Assembly (NCBI GenBank): GCA_022225965.2
Contig: JAKJXP020000001.1
Coordinates: forward strand, 1,364,001 to 1,428,000
From: Diatrype stigma
Lineage: Eukaryota > Ascomycota > Sordariomycetes > Xylariales > Diatrypaceae
Length of the DNA: 64,000 nucleotides
Reading direction: 5' to 3'
Position 1 is the stretch's first letter, and the number at the start of each line of letters is the position of its first letter. A program made the translations under genes and the position numbers. The notes under the pieces were generated by a model. It had not been told where the DNA came from. It worked only from the letters and a program-made list of their open reading frames with translations, and searched no databases. Positions 48,519 through 59,601 of the stretch are shown one piece after another.

Positions 48519-51164
48519 GACGGGTTGAGTCGATTGTGTTATGGTCTGTAGTTGGTAGTTGAGATGGTCTTCGTACGACGTCCGGTGCGTCCGGAGGTTC
48601 GGGACCTAAGCGTAGCTCGGTATGTACTTATTTTTTGTACGACGACGGGAAGTCTAAAAGACATGTGGAACAATCACCAAGCGGGTGCTACCTAACTAAA
48701 CCTTGGTTGGCCTAGCTAAGTATGTGATCCACAACAATTGGGTCTAACTACTTCGTAGTCCCGCTTGCCGTCTTGGCTTCGAAGATATGAGCTCCCCCCT
48801 ATTTTCCCTCTCCTATTTGAATGGAAATTGGAACTGTACCAAATGCTTTTATCACCAACCTTGTCGAAATGGATTTGGGCTACCGCATATTCAGAAATAC
48901 TTTATTCAAGGTATCACTTTTGCGAATGGCAACCAAATTATGTATATCAAATGTTGATGCCGTGAGTCCTCCTTAAACGACCCGATGACTGGGAACATCA
49001 TGGCTCGTCGGGCAAGTTTTGGCTGCAACTTTAAACAGTGTTGGCTAGATATGAGATCTGTGTAACCTTGGTGAAGAGGGAAAAAAGAGAAAAGAAAAAA
49101 AGAAAAAAACATGATATAATAACATAAGCGCTGAGATACATAAGACGATGCGGTGGTAATGTGAAAGGACATCGAGACGACCTCAATCTGTAAGCATACA
49201 ATTCTAGCAAGAGAAAGACAAGTCTACAATGTCGACAATTCACCTCCCTCGAAAACCCAGTCCCAAAATAAAGACTAAGCACTCTGCATAGGCGAATATT
49301 TATTCTATTGGAGCAAATCACATAGTTAATACAAATCGCAAACACCCTTGGCCGCCTCTCCCCCGCAAGACCCTGAATCTTGGCAAGGCAGGCATTCCCA
49401 ACAATCTTATCCAGAGTCGATATTAGTTCTGCTTGACGGGAATTCAACTTCTCCCCGCAGTGAACCAGCTCATAATAATTATACATTTTTCGGAGAGTAG
49501 TTCGTCGGGGCTGTTACTAATTTCCCCGCGACAGGTATTGGAACGACGCCCTGAAATCGATCTCTTCCTCGCAGGCCAAAACAACAGGCTAGTTCCCGGA
49601 CTAACAGCAAATTGTCCGGGCTTTCCCTATGTCACCGGCGCTACGGGAATTTGATATATTTCCCAGAGCTGTTGACGTTTTCTTTCCGGTTGTAGAAACT
49701 CCGCCTCTCGCGGGAATATCACAAATCACAGACCGTAGCTGTGACAAGGGCTTGTAGGGCTTGGAACGTATAGAACAAATCGGCTTATAATTTTGTATGG
49801 TTCTCTAGGAGCGTACTGAAGAGCTAAGATCTAGGAGACGTCGAAGGGAATTCGACGGAGTATTTATATACAGCAATTTGCAAGTACGTATCAGTACGTA
49901 TCCTTTGTTTCCAGCTTCCGCGGCTTCCGCTGTTATAACCTCAATGGCTATATTAGGCAGGAGTGCATTCCAATACTTCCTGCAGCAAGGGATGAGGTGC
50001 ATTCCAATACATCCTGCAGTTGGTGATAACTGCAGTTGCTGTTGGTCCGGAATGCCCCCGTGTGACAGTAGCGAAGATATGGACATTAGCGACCAAAAAC
50101 AGGCAACTCTTCTTCTCGATCCTTGCTGTAGTAGCTCTAGTAGCGATAAGAGCAACCCTATCTTACCTTCGCTTTCTCGAGCATAGGTATTCGAACAGGC
50201 GGCATGGCCGCATGACGTATCGTGCGACCATTCGTCCACAGCAAGCCCCATTTTCATATTCCAAAGCACCCTTTTATTCTTTAACTCCTGGCTCAGGAGA
50301 CATTGGCGCAACCTTCGCTTTGCTATTCGACTTCTCTTTGACTTGTCTCACCGCTCGTTCGTAGAAGGCGATGCGAAACTGCGCCTGTTCCATATCTTGA
50401 CGAGGACGTTCTACTGCTTACATAGTAGATAGTAGTAGAGAGGCACGGTTAGGATCCCAAGCTAACAGCTTCTAGAGCCTTGCTTGTATCTGCCACTTTT
50501 GGCCCTCCAACCTTGTTACGTAAAAACCAGAGCATTATTACTACTGTGAATATCATCCCCGCCTTTTACTACGCAGCAATATTCAACTAGTGATGAATTG
50601 GAAATCTGCATTTGTCGGGACGGTGCGCGTACATTTGCCCGATTTGGATATTTTAAGAGTCGACAGGCGTCAATGTGCCCGAGATTCGCGTCTTTAGCTG
50701 AACGTCTAGACCCGCTGGGAACCCCATCACTTTGAACGCCCGCCTGCTTGCGCTACTAGTAAAATCCACTGCCCCTCGTTTTGAAACCGCTAATATTCTC
50801 CCGTTGCTTCCCGAGGACTTATCTCGACGGGTCTTCTCGTGGAGACGATGTTCAATGTTCGTACGTAAAAGTAATACACAAGTTACTTGTGGATGAGTTC
50901 AAGAAACAAGAAATCATGACTTCGAAGGAACATCCCTTGCTCGAGATCAGCTTTTATACACCCTGGCCTATAATACAGGAAAGCTATGGCGGCATGCTGG
51001 AATGTCAGATGTCGCATCGGCTATTCGATCATTACGTATGGTTTCACCCCTAAGGCAGGCAATTCATTATTAAGATGTGTCAGATAATGTTGTAAGTGAT
51101 GACGCTTTTTGACTGATAACTTTACGAATGCAGGATAATAAGATACACCAGTGCAATCGAGATA
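48519..51164. other. 2.6 kb spacer without a recognised gene
   Basis: Frames are short and unrecognised (for example 50781-51053 plus, 49031-49486 minus). There is a purine-rich AAAAAAGAGAAAAG run near 49080-49108 and a 23-bp direct repeat at 49963 and 49997. Decayed sequence is possible, but I can identify no source. Confidence 0.45.
49963..50019. repeat. 23-bp direct repeat, 34-bp period
   Basis: GTGCATTCCAATAC plus CTGCAG-ending 3' part occurs at 49963-49985 and again at 49997-50019, differing at one base (CTTCC versus CATCC). Too short to assign to an element. Confidence 0.75.
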
Positions 51165-53258
51165 TCAGAGTAGCTTAAGCCATCCAGATGGACGGCCACC
51201 TCTGCTTGATCGTGCAAGTACAACCACCATTGTCTTATCTCTGGCAACCGGTGCTATCGTCCGGGTCCTTTCATCCCTCATAGCTGGTTTCGTCGCTTGC
51301 GCCCATGCTGTAAACGTAAAAGGGGTTCCACTCTCTGAGCTCTCCCCTTGTGCGGTAATAGTTACTTGAGCCGCTGGGACAATGGAGGCATCCACTGTCA
51401 CCTCTAGCTCAGGAAGGCCAGAGCTTGCATCTAGCTGGGCATTAACAGGCACGGTAATAGTCCCCTCCAGGTCGATGCGTAAGTTTTCCTCGCTGTTGTT
51501 AGGTGAAATATCGCATCTTATGATAGTTAGAGTTGGTCTGGGTGCCCTATCACCCAGACTCGAGGTCTCTCCTCTCACGATATCAGAGTCCAGTACGGGC
51601 GTTTGAGGCGGAGGGGTGCGCCTCCGCGTTTTCAGCTCGAACGCGTTGCCATATCGTAGCAGATTCATGTCATCGTAGGCTTTGCCGGCAAAAGTCAAAT
51701 TGACCGGCATGCCTTTTTCTCGCATGATGCCCATAGGCACTGAAACGGTAGGGATGCCTACATGTCGCAAGGCTCGGTTCCCATTGCTGTAGAAAACGCC
51801 GTTGCGCTTCGCATACGCCGCACTCTCGTCGACACTGTCAGCATCTGCTCTCGCAACATCCCCGGCAGCTGGAAACACCGCGCACTGACACCCGAGGGAG
51901 TCCAGCCAGTCCTCCAGGAGTATCTTTCGCATCCCCTCCAGCGCCTTGAGTGCATCTTCCAGTTGCTCAACTTCGTACAAAGACGGTATCTGGCGCACAT
52001 ATTCCGGCAGTTGACCAAAGCGAACTGCATTGCCCTTTTCGAAATTCTGCAGCTCAGGAGCCGTACGGAGCGAACCCGGATAGATGTTGAGCACGTCACA
52101 GGAAAAGATATCCGGCATTTTAGGATCTTGATTCCGTCGTAGGAAGTCGTTCCAGGCATGAGCAATGATCTGGCCCCTCTCCGTGAAATGCCAGTTGTCG
52201 GGGCGCCTGGGACATCCTTCGGGCAGGAGGTCGGGGTTCTCGTACGCGGTAACGACTGGGAAGTCTGGCACAACGACAACCTCGGCGCCTAGAGATTCGA
52301 GATCCTTCTTCGCCTGCTCCCAGAGCTCGATGACTTCAGTGCAGGTAGTGACGGGGTCGGCACCCTCAGGCGTCTTGCCGCCGATATACATCTGGGGCAC
52401 GGCGATCCGCAGGCCTGCAAGCGACGTGCACTGGTTGACTTCGTCAAAAGACCCAGTTTTCCCGGCCCACGGTCTGTCTAGTTTCACGAACGGCTGGTCA
52501 CGCCAGAAGTCACCCTCTGTCACTGGGTCTTCAGCCGCAATGACGCCAAGAAGCCTAGACATATCTCGCATAGTCCGAGTATGCGGAACCACCACATCGC
52601 ATGTCACGTACAGCGGCCAATTCCCGCGGATAGAGAGCCAACCACGCGACGGCGTATAAGCAACGAGGGCATTGTTAGAGGCCGGTGCTCGTCCCGAAGA
52701 CACCGTCTCCTCGCCCAAGCCGAAGGTAGCAAACGACGACGCCGTAGACACGGCCGATCCGTTCGAAGACCCAGACCAAAATGCAGCGGCTAGATAGTCC
52801 AGGTTATACGGGCTCTCAGCACGTCCGTAGATGCCGCGCTGCATGCCACCGTATGCCATAGATGGCATATTAGTGCGACCGATAAGCACACCTCCAGCAT
52901 CGCGGACAGCCTGCACGGTGAACGCGTCCTCGTTCGCGATGAGGTGTTCGAAGGCGGGTGATCCAGCTGCGGCGGTCATACCACGGACCTTGAAGCTGTC
53001 CTTGACCGTGTAGGGGATGCCCTCCAGCGGACGGGCTGGTAAGGCCCCAGCAGCTCGGCGATCATCTGACGCAGCGGCCTCCTCGAAGACGGCATTGTTG
53101 AGCACGGGAATGGCGTTGAGGCTCGTCACCCCACGGCAATCATAGGTGCTGATGCGTTGGAGGTAGCGCGCAACGAGCTCCACGCTCGTGAGGGTTTGGC
53201 TGGTTAGAGCTTCTTGGAGCTCGTCGATGGAGGCTTCGACGATGTTGAAATTGGCCAT
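51165..53258 (-). CDS. Amidase-signature enzyme with C-terminal extension
   Basis: Intronless, 697 aa from the ATG at 53258 (MANFNIVEASIDELQ); an in-frame ATG at 53372 would add 38 residues that look like leader. Amidase-signature enzymes hydrolyse amides through a Lys-cisSer-Ser triad. Here Lys86 (IPYTVKDSF), Ser164 (WSGSSNGSA) and Ser188 (GEETVSSGR) fit in order and spacing. The usual GTDTGGSIR block is altered to GEETVSSGR. Core motifs GRTNMPSMAYGGMQ and NPYNLD-like SPYNLDYL are present. The family core ends near residue 560; about 130 further residues (after FELKTRRRTPPP) form a beta-rich polar extension I cannot place. Fungal paralogues are often labelled glutamyl-tRNA amidotransferase subunit A, but this is more likely a stand-alone cytosolic amidase of unknown substrate. 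It is divergent from HRI1 across about 510 bp. Confidence 0.9.
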   Translation of the reverse strand: MANFNIVEASIDELQEALTSQTLTSVELVARYLQRISTYDCRGVTSLNAIPVLNNAVFEEAAASDDRRAAGALPARPLEGIPYTVKDSFKVRGMTAAAGSPAFEHLIANEDAFTVQAVRDAGGVLIGRTNMPSMAYGGMQRGIYGRAESPYNLDYLAAAFWSGSSNGSAVSTASSFATFGLGEETVSSGRAPASNNALVAYTPSRGWLSIRGNWPLYVTCDVVVPHTRTMRDMSRLLGVIAAEDPVTEGDFWRDQPFVKLDRPWAGKTGSFDEVNQCTSLAGLRIAVPQMYIGGKTPEGADPVTTCTEVIELWEQAKKDLESLGAEVVVVPDFPVVTAYENPDLLPEGCPRRPDNWHFTERGQIIAHAWNDFLRRNQDPKMPDIFSCDVLNIYPGSLRTAPELQNFEKGNAVRFGQLPEYVRQIPSLYEVEQLEDALKALEGMRKILLEDWLDSLGCQCAVFPAAGDVARADADSVDESAAYAKRNGVFYSNGNRALRHVGIPTVSVPMGIMREKGMPVNLTFAGKAYDDMNLLRYGNAFELKTRRRTPPPQTPVLDSDIVRGETSSLGDRAPRPTLTIIRCDISPNNSEENLRIDLEGTITVPVNAQLDASSGLPELEVTVDASIVPAAQVTITAQGESSESGTPFTFTAWAQATKPAMRDERTRTIAPVARDKTMVVVLARSSRGGRPSGWLKLL

Positions 53259-53768
53259 GGTGGTCTGTGATTTTTTGTCAGGAACGTATGTAGTCAAGGT
53301 AGCTACTGACAATCTGCCTGCCGCACTCCGTACGATGCCATCTTGTGTCTCCTGCCCGGGCTGACAGGACATATCAATGAAGCGCTCATCAAGGTTGTTC
53401 GGCTTGTAGCGGCCTAATCTGATCCGGTTTCGGGAGGGGCATACTTGGACCTGTCCAAAATACCCCTAATTCCAATGCGTGAACCCAAGAATCCACAAGC
53501 ATCCAGAGTGTTGTAGTGGGGGGCTTGTGTATCTAGGATAGTGTAAGGGTGTACAGCGGGACCAGGGGACCACTTAACTAGTCTAGGCGTCTACATCATA
53601 AGAGGAGATGATCTAGTCAGGCAATATAGCTGAGCTACTGGGGCTCTTACATGTGAATAAGTAAGATTCACTGTCTTTTTGAAATAGTCATCAAACTTGA
53701 GCTTGGTGTATGGTGTATACTAACTTGAAGCTCTTCTCTTTGCCATCGTCTTCAGATAAACAGGCAAG
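53259..53768. promoter_or_regulatory. Shared divergent promoter region, amidase / HRI1
   Basis: The 510 bp between two divergent start codons must hold both promoters. No clear TATA box was fixed. A TGTATGGTGTATACTAAC stretch lies about 50 bp before the HRI1 ATG, and CTTCAG at 53751-53756 could be a leader-intron acceptor. Confidence 0.4.
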
Positions 53769-54523
53769 ATGGTTGTCAAAGCTACACCTCAAATTCTCCA
53801 GAGGGTCAGTGTGCGTTGGCTACCTGCCCCAGCATACGAGGACTCGAACACAGTCGCCCTTAATGTCGGCGGGTACTTCTTAGACTTGCGCGTGGCGACA
53901 GCCGATGGCTCATTGCAATGGAGCCGTGCTGGTGAGCGCAAACAGGTCGCAGCAAACCCATGTAAGCCAAACCCAAGCAAGACGCACTCAATATTGAAGA
54001 TGAGTTTTCAAAGACCTGACGAGGTGAGACAGTGACTTTCCAGTGGACCCGAATCATTGATTCCACGGGGAGCTCCCAAGCAGACGAGGCCATGTTCAAA
54101 ACGTTGCCAAATGGGGACGACCTTGAGTATGGCGAATTCAACCAAGATGGGACATCCGTGCCGTACGAGGAAGTCTGGCGCGACGTGACCGACGAGGTAT
54201 CCATCGACGGAGATGATTGCGCATGGATACTGCATAGTACTGATGGCAATACCTTTCTCGGGAAGGTAGGAGGTGTTTACATGGGAATGAGCAAGGCCGA
54301 AAATGGTAGCTTCGGGGTCAGGAAGGAGGTCTACGACAAGACAACTAGCGGCTGGAAGACTGAATTCGAGACGGGTTCAGTCGCTCACATACCCAAAGCG
54401 ACGGACGTTATTCCATCAGAGCCCCAGCTCAAAACCCTGGCGACTACTTCGGGGGATAAGCGTTACTCGTTGTCTGGACGCGAGTACGTAATGCGGGGGA
54501 TCGCTGTCGCGCCTTGGCAGTAG
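53769..54523 (+). CDS. hri1: HRI1 family protein
   Basis: Two exons, 53769-53961 and 54033-54523, give 227 aa. The donor is GTAAGC; acceptor GACAG at 54028-54032 was chosen over the nearby TTTCCAG because only it keeps frame, giving AANP-LTFQWTRIID. HRI1 motifs are clear: VSVRWLPAPAYEDSNTVALN, YFLDLRV, LQWSRAGER, VPYEEVWRDVT, WILHSTDGNTFLGKVGGVY and YVMRGIAVAPW. Yeast Hri1 (244 aa) is a small beta-barrel protein that binds the casein kinase Hrr25; its biochemical role is not settled. Probably cytosolic. Confidence 0.92.
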
Positions 54524-55819
54524 TTGGTATTTGATAATAGCTCAAGCCCGTAGCACCCCCGGGTATTAGTCCAAGTATCAGCCAACGTTCGACTCGAAGA
54601 TCATTATGTGTAGTTGTGCCTCCATATACCATATGCGAACATCATGTCCGCAGTCGGGGGGTGGGGTTTTGATATTTTTATTATGTTTTTAACATCAGCA
54701 CTGCAATTGTTATGTAAACTTGACGTAATGACCCTGACTTCCATTTTCGTTTGAACTGCATCGTCAGGACGACCCTGATAGAAACCCTACAGGCGCACAT
54801 AAGATGTGTATGCATATAAGATGTGTAAGGTTTCTATCGGAGTGAGCTGATCGTGAGTGGTCGGTCAGCTGCATCGGACATTCGCTGGTAGCGTGGGATT
54901 ATCGCTAGTGTAAGTAGCGTCAGCCCTAGTCAGCCCCCCCCCCCCCCCCCCCCCCCCTTAAAATGATACCCCTGGTTGTCCTGATTGTCCTAATTGTTGA
55001 AATCTTGCAGATAAGAAGATCGGTGATCCGCCCTTAGCGGCGTACGATAATCTGCACCCGTATCTACCCCAGATAACAACCTCGGTATGGAGACCCCGAT
55101 GTGGGAACTCTCCTAAGAAACGCCTTTTGACATGTCGGAAACTATGACCTAGCGCGGGTTTTCGCGGAAGCCACAGACGACCAGTCACCATACTATACTC
55201 CTATTATGCTTCCTGGCCCGGATTCTCCAAATCCATAAGGATTACTGTTATACGTAGTTCACTTAGGATTATACTGAAGATCCCGGATTTTGTTGTTGTC
55301 ATTGTGAAGGGGAGGAAAGGAAGGAAAGGAAGGTTCAGCTGCTGCTCATATATAATGCCCAAGAATGAATTCTTAAGGGGTCCATCCCCATTATCCGATT
55401 TCCTCATTCGACATATTGCTCCTATAGCTTATAAGGCTCCCAATTATAGCTTATCTCAGGATCCACACTACGCCTTACGACTGCATAGTAGATGGTGTCT
55501 GGATGAGAGATAGCAGACATCTGCACCTAGGAGGGCAGACTAATGACCGAACTAATTGGAGACTTGAAATAACATCTTCACGTTGCACGGCCTAGATCTC
55601 TGATACCTATCTGATATCTGGACTAAATGATATCAACAACCACCGAGGGTTACGAGAATCCAGTAGTCATTGCCTCAAACGCAGCAGCAGCAGCCCTCAC
55701 AACTCCATAAGAAGGCGCCACTCCTCATAAGCGAGTTGAGACAAACAATACTGAACACAAGCTCTCATAAGCCCATTCGAACATATCACGAGATTGATAC
55801 ATCCGACATCCCGCCCAAC
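54524..55819. other. Spacer between HRI1 and the transporter
   Basis: Holds a 24-base poly-C run, a GGAAA/GGAA purine array near 55308-55332, a repeated ATAAGATGTGTA word near 54800-54825 and a GCAGCAGCAGCA tract shortly before the transporter start. No gene is seen. Confidence 0.5.
54934..54957. repeat. Poly-C tract, 24 bases
   Basis: Uninterrupted run of 24 C in intergenic DNA. Exact length is prone to sequencing error. Confidence 0.85.
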
Positions 55820-57819
55820 ATGAGTGCCTCCGGCCCCTACTCGAACGAAGATGCGAAAGACCACAAGGTCGAAATGGGCGCAGATTCTCAGATGGCCGCT
55901 GATGAGAATCCGAAGTTAGGAGAGGTGCTGGAAGATAATGAAGTGTTTCAAAGCGGCGCTGGTCAGGCCGACTTTCGTGCTCTCGGATGGTACTGTGGTG
56001 TCCTGTCCATGTAACCATTTAGTCGTCAATCTAGGGTGCTGGACTAGACGACATGGGTGCCTACTAATACACCGAATGATTTTAGGATGCGCACGGCAAT
56101 CATTCTCATGAAGCTCTGTTTCGCGACCGGTGTATTAACAATCCCTTCTGCGTTTGGCCAGGTGGGCTATGGACCAGGCATTGTTCTGCTCTTCATCTGG
56201 GGCGCCTTGTGTACCTGTAAGCATGCAGGCCCTCCATCTCACTAAAAGATACTCCGAAAGCTGACTCGATTCAAAAAGACTATGCTCGCATCATGTATCT
56301 CTTCCGGATGAGACATCGTAAAGTCCACAATATCGCCGATGCTGCGGGTGTCATGGGTGGTCCGATCGCACGTGAGGTCGCTTCTGTTTTGTTCCTGTTA
56401 ACCTGGATGTAAGTCTAAAGTCCCCCCTCCCGGTTACGAACCCGGAGCTCAACGATGTTCCCATCTAACATATTCAATCCAGCTTGGCTACAGGCTCAAG
56501 TCTCCTCGGGCTAGCTCAAGGCCTCAAGATTCTAGCCAACGGCAAGGTCTGTACTGTTGTCTGGACCTTAATTGCCGCCCTCTGCACCGCGCTTTCTGCC
56601 AGCGTCCGGACGTTGGGAAAACTTGCCATCTTGACATGGATCGGGTTCGCATCCATCTTCACAGCAGTCTTCATTGTTGTGTAAGTGTAATCTCCCTACA
56701 TCTTTTAAGAACTGGACAAGCTCTTATAGTATGTTTTCTTTTATAGTGTGGGTGTGACACAAGTCGACCGACCGTCTGCCGCGCCTCAGACCGGCCCATA
56801 CGACCTTAATGTGATAGCTGTCGGAACGCCGGGTTTCGTAGCCGGACTCACAGCTGCCATCAACCTTTTTTGTAAGAACTATAAAACATCCCGTTCACCT
56901 GCTGGATGACATGTAATCTGATAACATGTTCAGCTGGCTTCGGGTCAACGCCAACGTTCATGCCGGTCATCGCTGAAATGAAATGTCCCAACAACTTCCC
57001 TAGAGCTCTGTATACTTCCCAGGGAGCCTTATTGGCATGTTATGTCGCATTTGGCACAGTAATATACTCGTAAGGAGAACCCAGATAACTCATTTTGGGT
57101 TTGATCGCTAACGCCAGCTTTAGCTATTGCGGTCAATATGTTGCCAGTCCTTCGTTGGCTAGTGCCGGAGGCTTGCTAGAGAAGGTTGCCTATGGAATCT
57201 CTATACCGGGCTTCATTATGACTTCCACTTTGTGGGTTCATCTTGCAGCGAAATTTGTAGGTTCCCTTTTCCCCCTTGTATTTGGTGTTGTAGTAAATTG
57301 GCTAATCTGTTACTCATAGTTACTTGTCCGCGTTCTTCGTGGATCTGTCCATTTGCAAAGCAACAGTCTCATTCACTGGGGCACATGGCTGTTAGTATCA
57401 CCATTGCCAACCCATTGTTCAAAGTACACTGACACCTCTATTTCAGTGGATCAACTATTGGAATCACGGCCTTGTCATTTGTCATAGCAGAAGCTGTGCC
57501 CTTCTTCAGTTACCTGATTGGTTTGATTGGCTCTCTATGTTGCGCCCCAACATGCGTAAGTTCCCATTCCATCTCCGCCACTCCAGCATCTTACACATCA
57601 CTAATTGCACCCGGATAGTTGATTATTCCCGCCTTTATGGGTCTTCGCATGATTCGTGACGATCGTGGGACCAATATGAAGAGCAGGCTTAGCCAGGCCT
57701 TACACATGTTCACCCTCATCATTGGCTCGTTTATCACGGTTGCTGGCACGTATACGGTGGTGCAAAGTATTATCAACGCGTATGCCTCAAGTGTGGTGGG
57801 AGGAGCGTTCACATGTTAA
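55820..57819 (+). CDS. Amino-acid transporter, AAAP family (Mtr-like)
   Basis: Ten exons: 55820-56010, 56086-56216, 56279-56408, 56483-56680, 56747-56871, 56934-57069, 57118-57256, 57320-57390, 57447-57555 and 57619-57819. They join in frame to 476 aa. Eight junctions are firm; the first (donor GTAACC, branch CTACTAATAC) is less sure and leaves YCGVLSMM before RTAIILMK. After a polar N-terminus come about 11 membrane segments, with family signatures MKLCFATGVLTIPSAFGQVG, PGFVAGLTAAINLFSGFGS, FMPVIAEMKCPNNFPRAL and YCGQYVASPSL. This is the group of Neurospora mtr, a plasma-membrane neutral amino-acid permease; the substrate range here is not predictable. Nine introns in 2 kb is dense compared with its neighbours. 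Confidence 0.92.
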
Positions 57820-58386
57820 TAAGCCATAAAATAATAACTGGGGATTATGTCATATAGTTAGATTGGAGATTTGTGCAAATAACCGATCATTTGCCTTTGG
57901 GTGGTTACGAGCTCGGTAGCTTCGCTGGTACCAGTACGGTACAGTAAGTATGCATGGTTGAAAGAATGGCAAATTGTGATAACGGCTTGGTAGCATCCCA
58001 AGGAGAGTGTCGCGATATAGGGGCTACAATAGGAGAGCTTGGATTACATAACCAGGTGATCGGCACGTAGTGGCTTGGCATACTGTATATATAGAGCTCT
58101 TCCGCTCCTTAGACTAGAGATCGCTTCTTTTCTTATAGATGACAAAATCTGTATCCGAATCCATCCCTATCTGTGATCTTCTGAATATGACATTAATGTC
58201 ACAAAGGTTAACAACCTGCATGATAATGCTTACGTATATCCCGTCTCGAATGCCGAGTGCGTTTCTCGATTCGATGTGTCAACTCTTGAATGTGATGATG
58301 TGGTAGAAGGTGTATTTCATCCATCTCCTTGATAGTGGAGTAATGATATTATCACTTACACTATACGCAGTAATAATATTAAAGCG

Positions 58387-58451
58387 AAGCTTTATTTTTT
58401 TATTTCGTGAAATATATATATTTCTAAGAAATAAAAAAATAAAGTAAGCTT
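58387..58451. repeat. AT-rich compound palindrome
   Basis: Seventeen-bp perfect arms, CTTTATTTTTTTATTTC at 58390-58406 and GAAATAAAAAAATAAAG at 58428-58444, flank a perfect 16-bp palindrome GAAATATATATATTTC at 58409-58424. The outer AAGCTT ends also match apart from a 4-base insertion. It could extrude a cruciform. Confidence 0.85.
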
Positions 58452-58850
58452 ATTGAAATCAACAATACGGGCTTAAAATCGACGCTAGCAAGGCGCTAAA
58501 TCTGGCAAAAAATCATATTGGTCAGAATTATCGAAAGGTGGATCGGGAGTAGCCATTCATATATTTCCAATAGCTTCTTATTCGAATAAAACCGTTACGA
58601 TAACAAGAAATCGTTAATATCTTACATTTTATACAAATTAACGTATAAATCAGCCCGTATATCTATTTTGCAGCATCTTAAACCGTCCAGAATTAATGCT
58701 TTTAAGTGGTTATAATCTGGCGCTACTATTCGGTTGCGATGTATACATGAAGCTGGCCAGTGCTGCAGTTGTTTTTCCTTCTTTTCCTTACGCGTTACGC
58801 TTTTTCTACTTCTTTTTTTCTTTTCTTCCGTAACCCTTTTCCCTTTATAC

Positions 58851-59215
58851 CTATTCGACGGCGCTGCTTATACCTGCTTCCGTACGTACCCCTATACTTA
58901 TTCGACAGCGTTGCCTATACCTGTTTATCCCTATATCTGCTTAATTGCTGCTTGCTAATTGTCCTATAGTTGTTCGACGTTGCTTATACCTGTTTCTGTA
59001 CGTACCCCTATATTTATTCGACAGCGTTGCTCATATTTGCTTACCCCTATACCTGCCTGCCCCTATACCTGCTTTCGACGTGCCCTTATACCTGCTTCCG
59101 TACGTACCCCTATACCTGCTCGATAGCGTTGCCCATATCTGTTTATTCCTATACCTGCCTGCCCCTATACCTGCTTCCGACGTGCCCTTATACCTGCTTC
59201 CGTACGTATCACTAA
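58851..59215. repeat. Minisatellite, about 102-bp unit, roughly four copies
   Basis: The landmark CTTCCGTACGTACC recurs at about 58881, 58997, 59099 and 59201, so the period is 116, 102 and 102 bp. Within each unit are sub-repeats of CCCCTATACCTGC and TTCGACAGCGTTGC. Copies are degenerate. There is no sign of transposase. Confidence 0.85.
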
Positions 59216-59601
59216 ATATAAATCACGTAAGTGATTTTCACCGTATCCATTAAGCAAATTTAGCGGGCGACGAGGGACGAGGGAAGCTTCGCTAATTTGA
59301 GGGAAGAATGAGCTATCAGGAGTACTACATAATTCAAATGCACTACTACGAAGCTGAAAGTGAGAAAATAGCGTATGTTATGTGGCTGTACGTAGTCCTC
59401 ATTAAGATAGTGTCGCAGTCCTATGCAGGCTTTCCCGGCCCCTCAAAATTCTGTAGAGGTTGTCGCAAGTAGAAAAGCGCTTACCCCTTAGCCCTCTTCA
59501 GCTGGTACTACTTAACCCCCTCACTCGCCGCCCTTTCTCATACCACCAATGTTTTTATCCCGATCTTACCAAGTCAAGAGTGACTGTCTCCATTCGCTAC
59601 A

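Larger units (their letters stand above)
57820..59601. other. AT-rich spacer with palindrome and minisatellite
   Basis: From about 58180 to 58740 the sequence is markedly AT-rich, with a compound palindrome at 58387-58451. From 58851 to 59215 a 102-bp minisatellite replaces it. Frames through the minisatellite (PLYLL-type repeats) reflect its 3n period, not a gene. The last 300 bp are the promoter region of the oxidoreductase gene. Confidence 0.6.

Noticed and set aside
50781..51053. 90-codon open frame beyond the amidase gene
   Set aside because: No recognisable homology and no splice or promoter context; kept only as a note in the spacer entry.
58734..59253. Open frames full of PLYLL / YTCFRTYPY repeats
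   Set aside because: They exist because the minisatellite unit is 102 bp, a multiple of three; copies are degenerate and no start context or domain supports translation.
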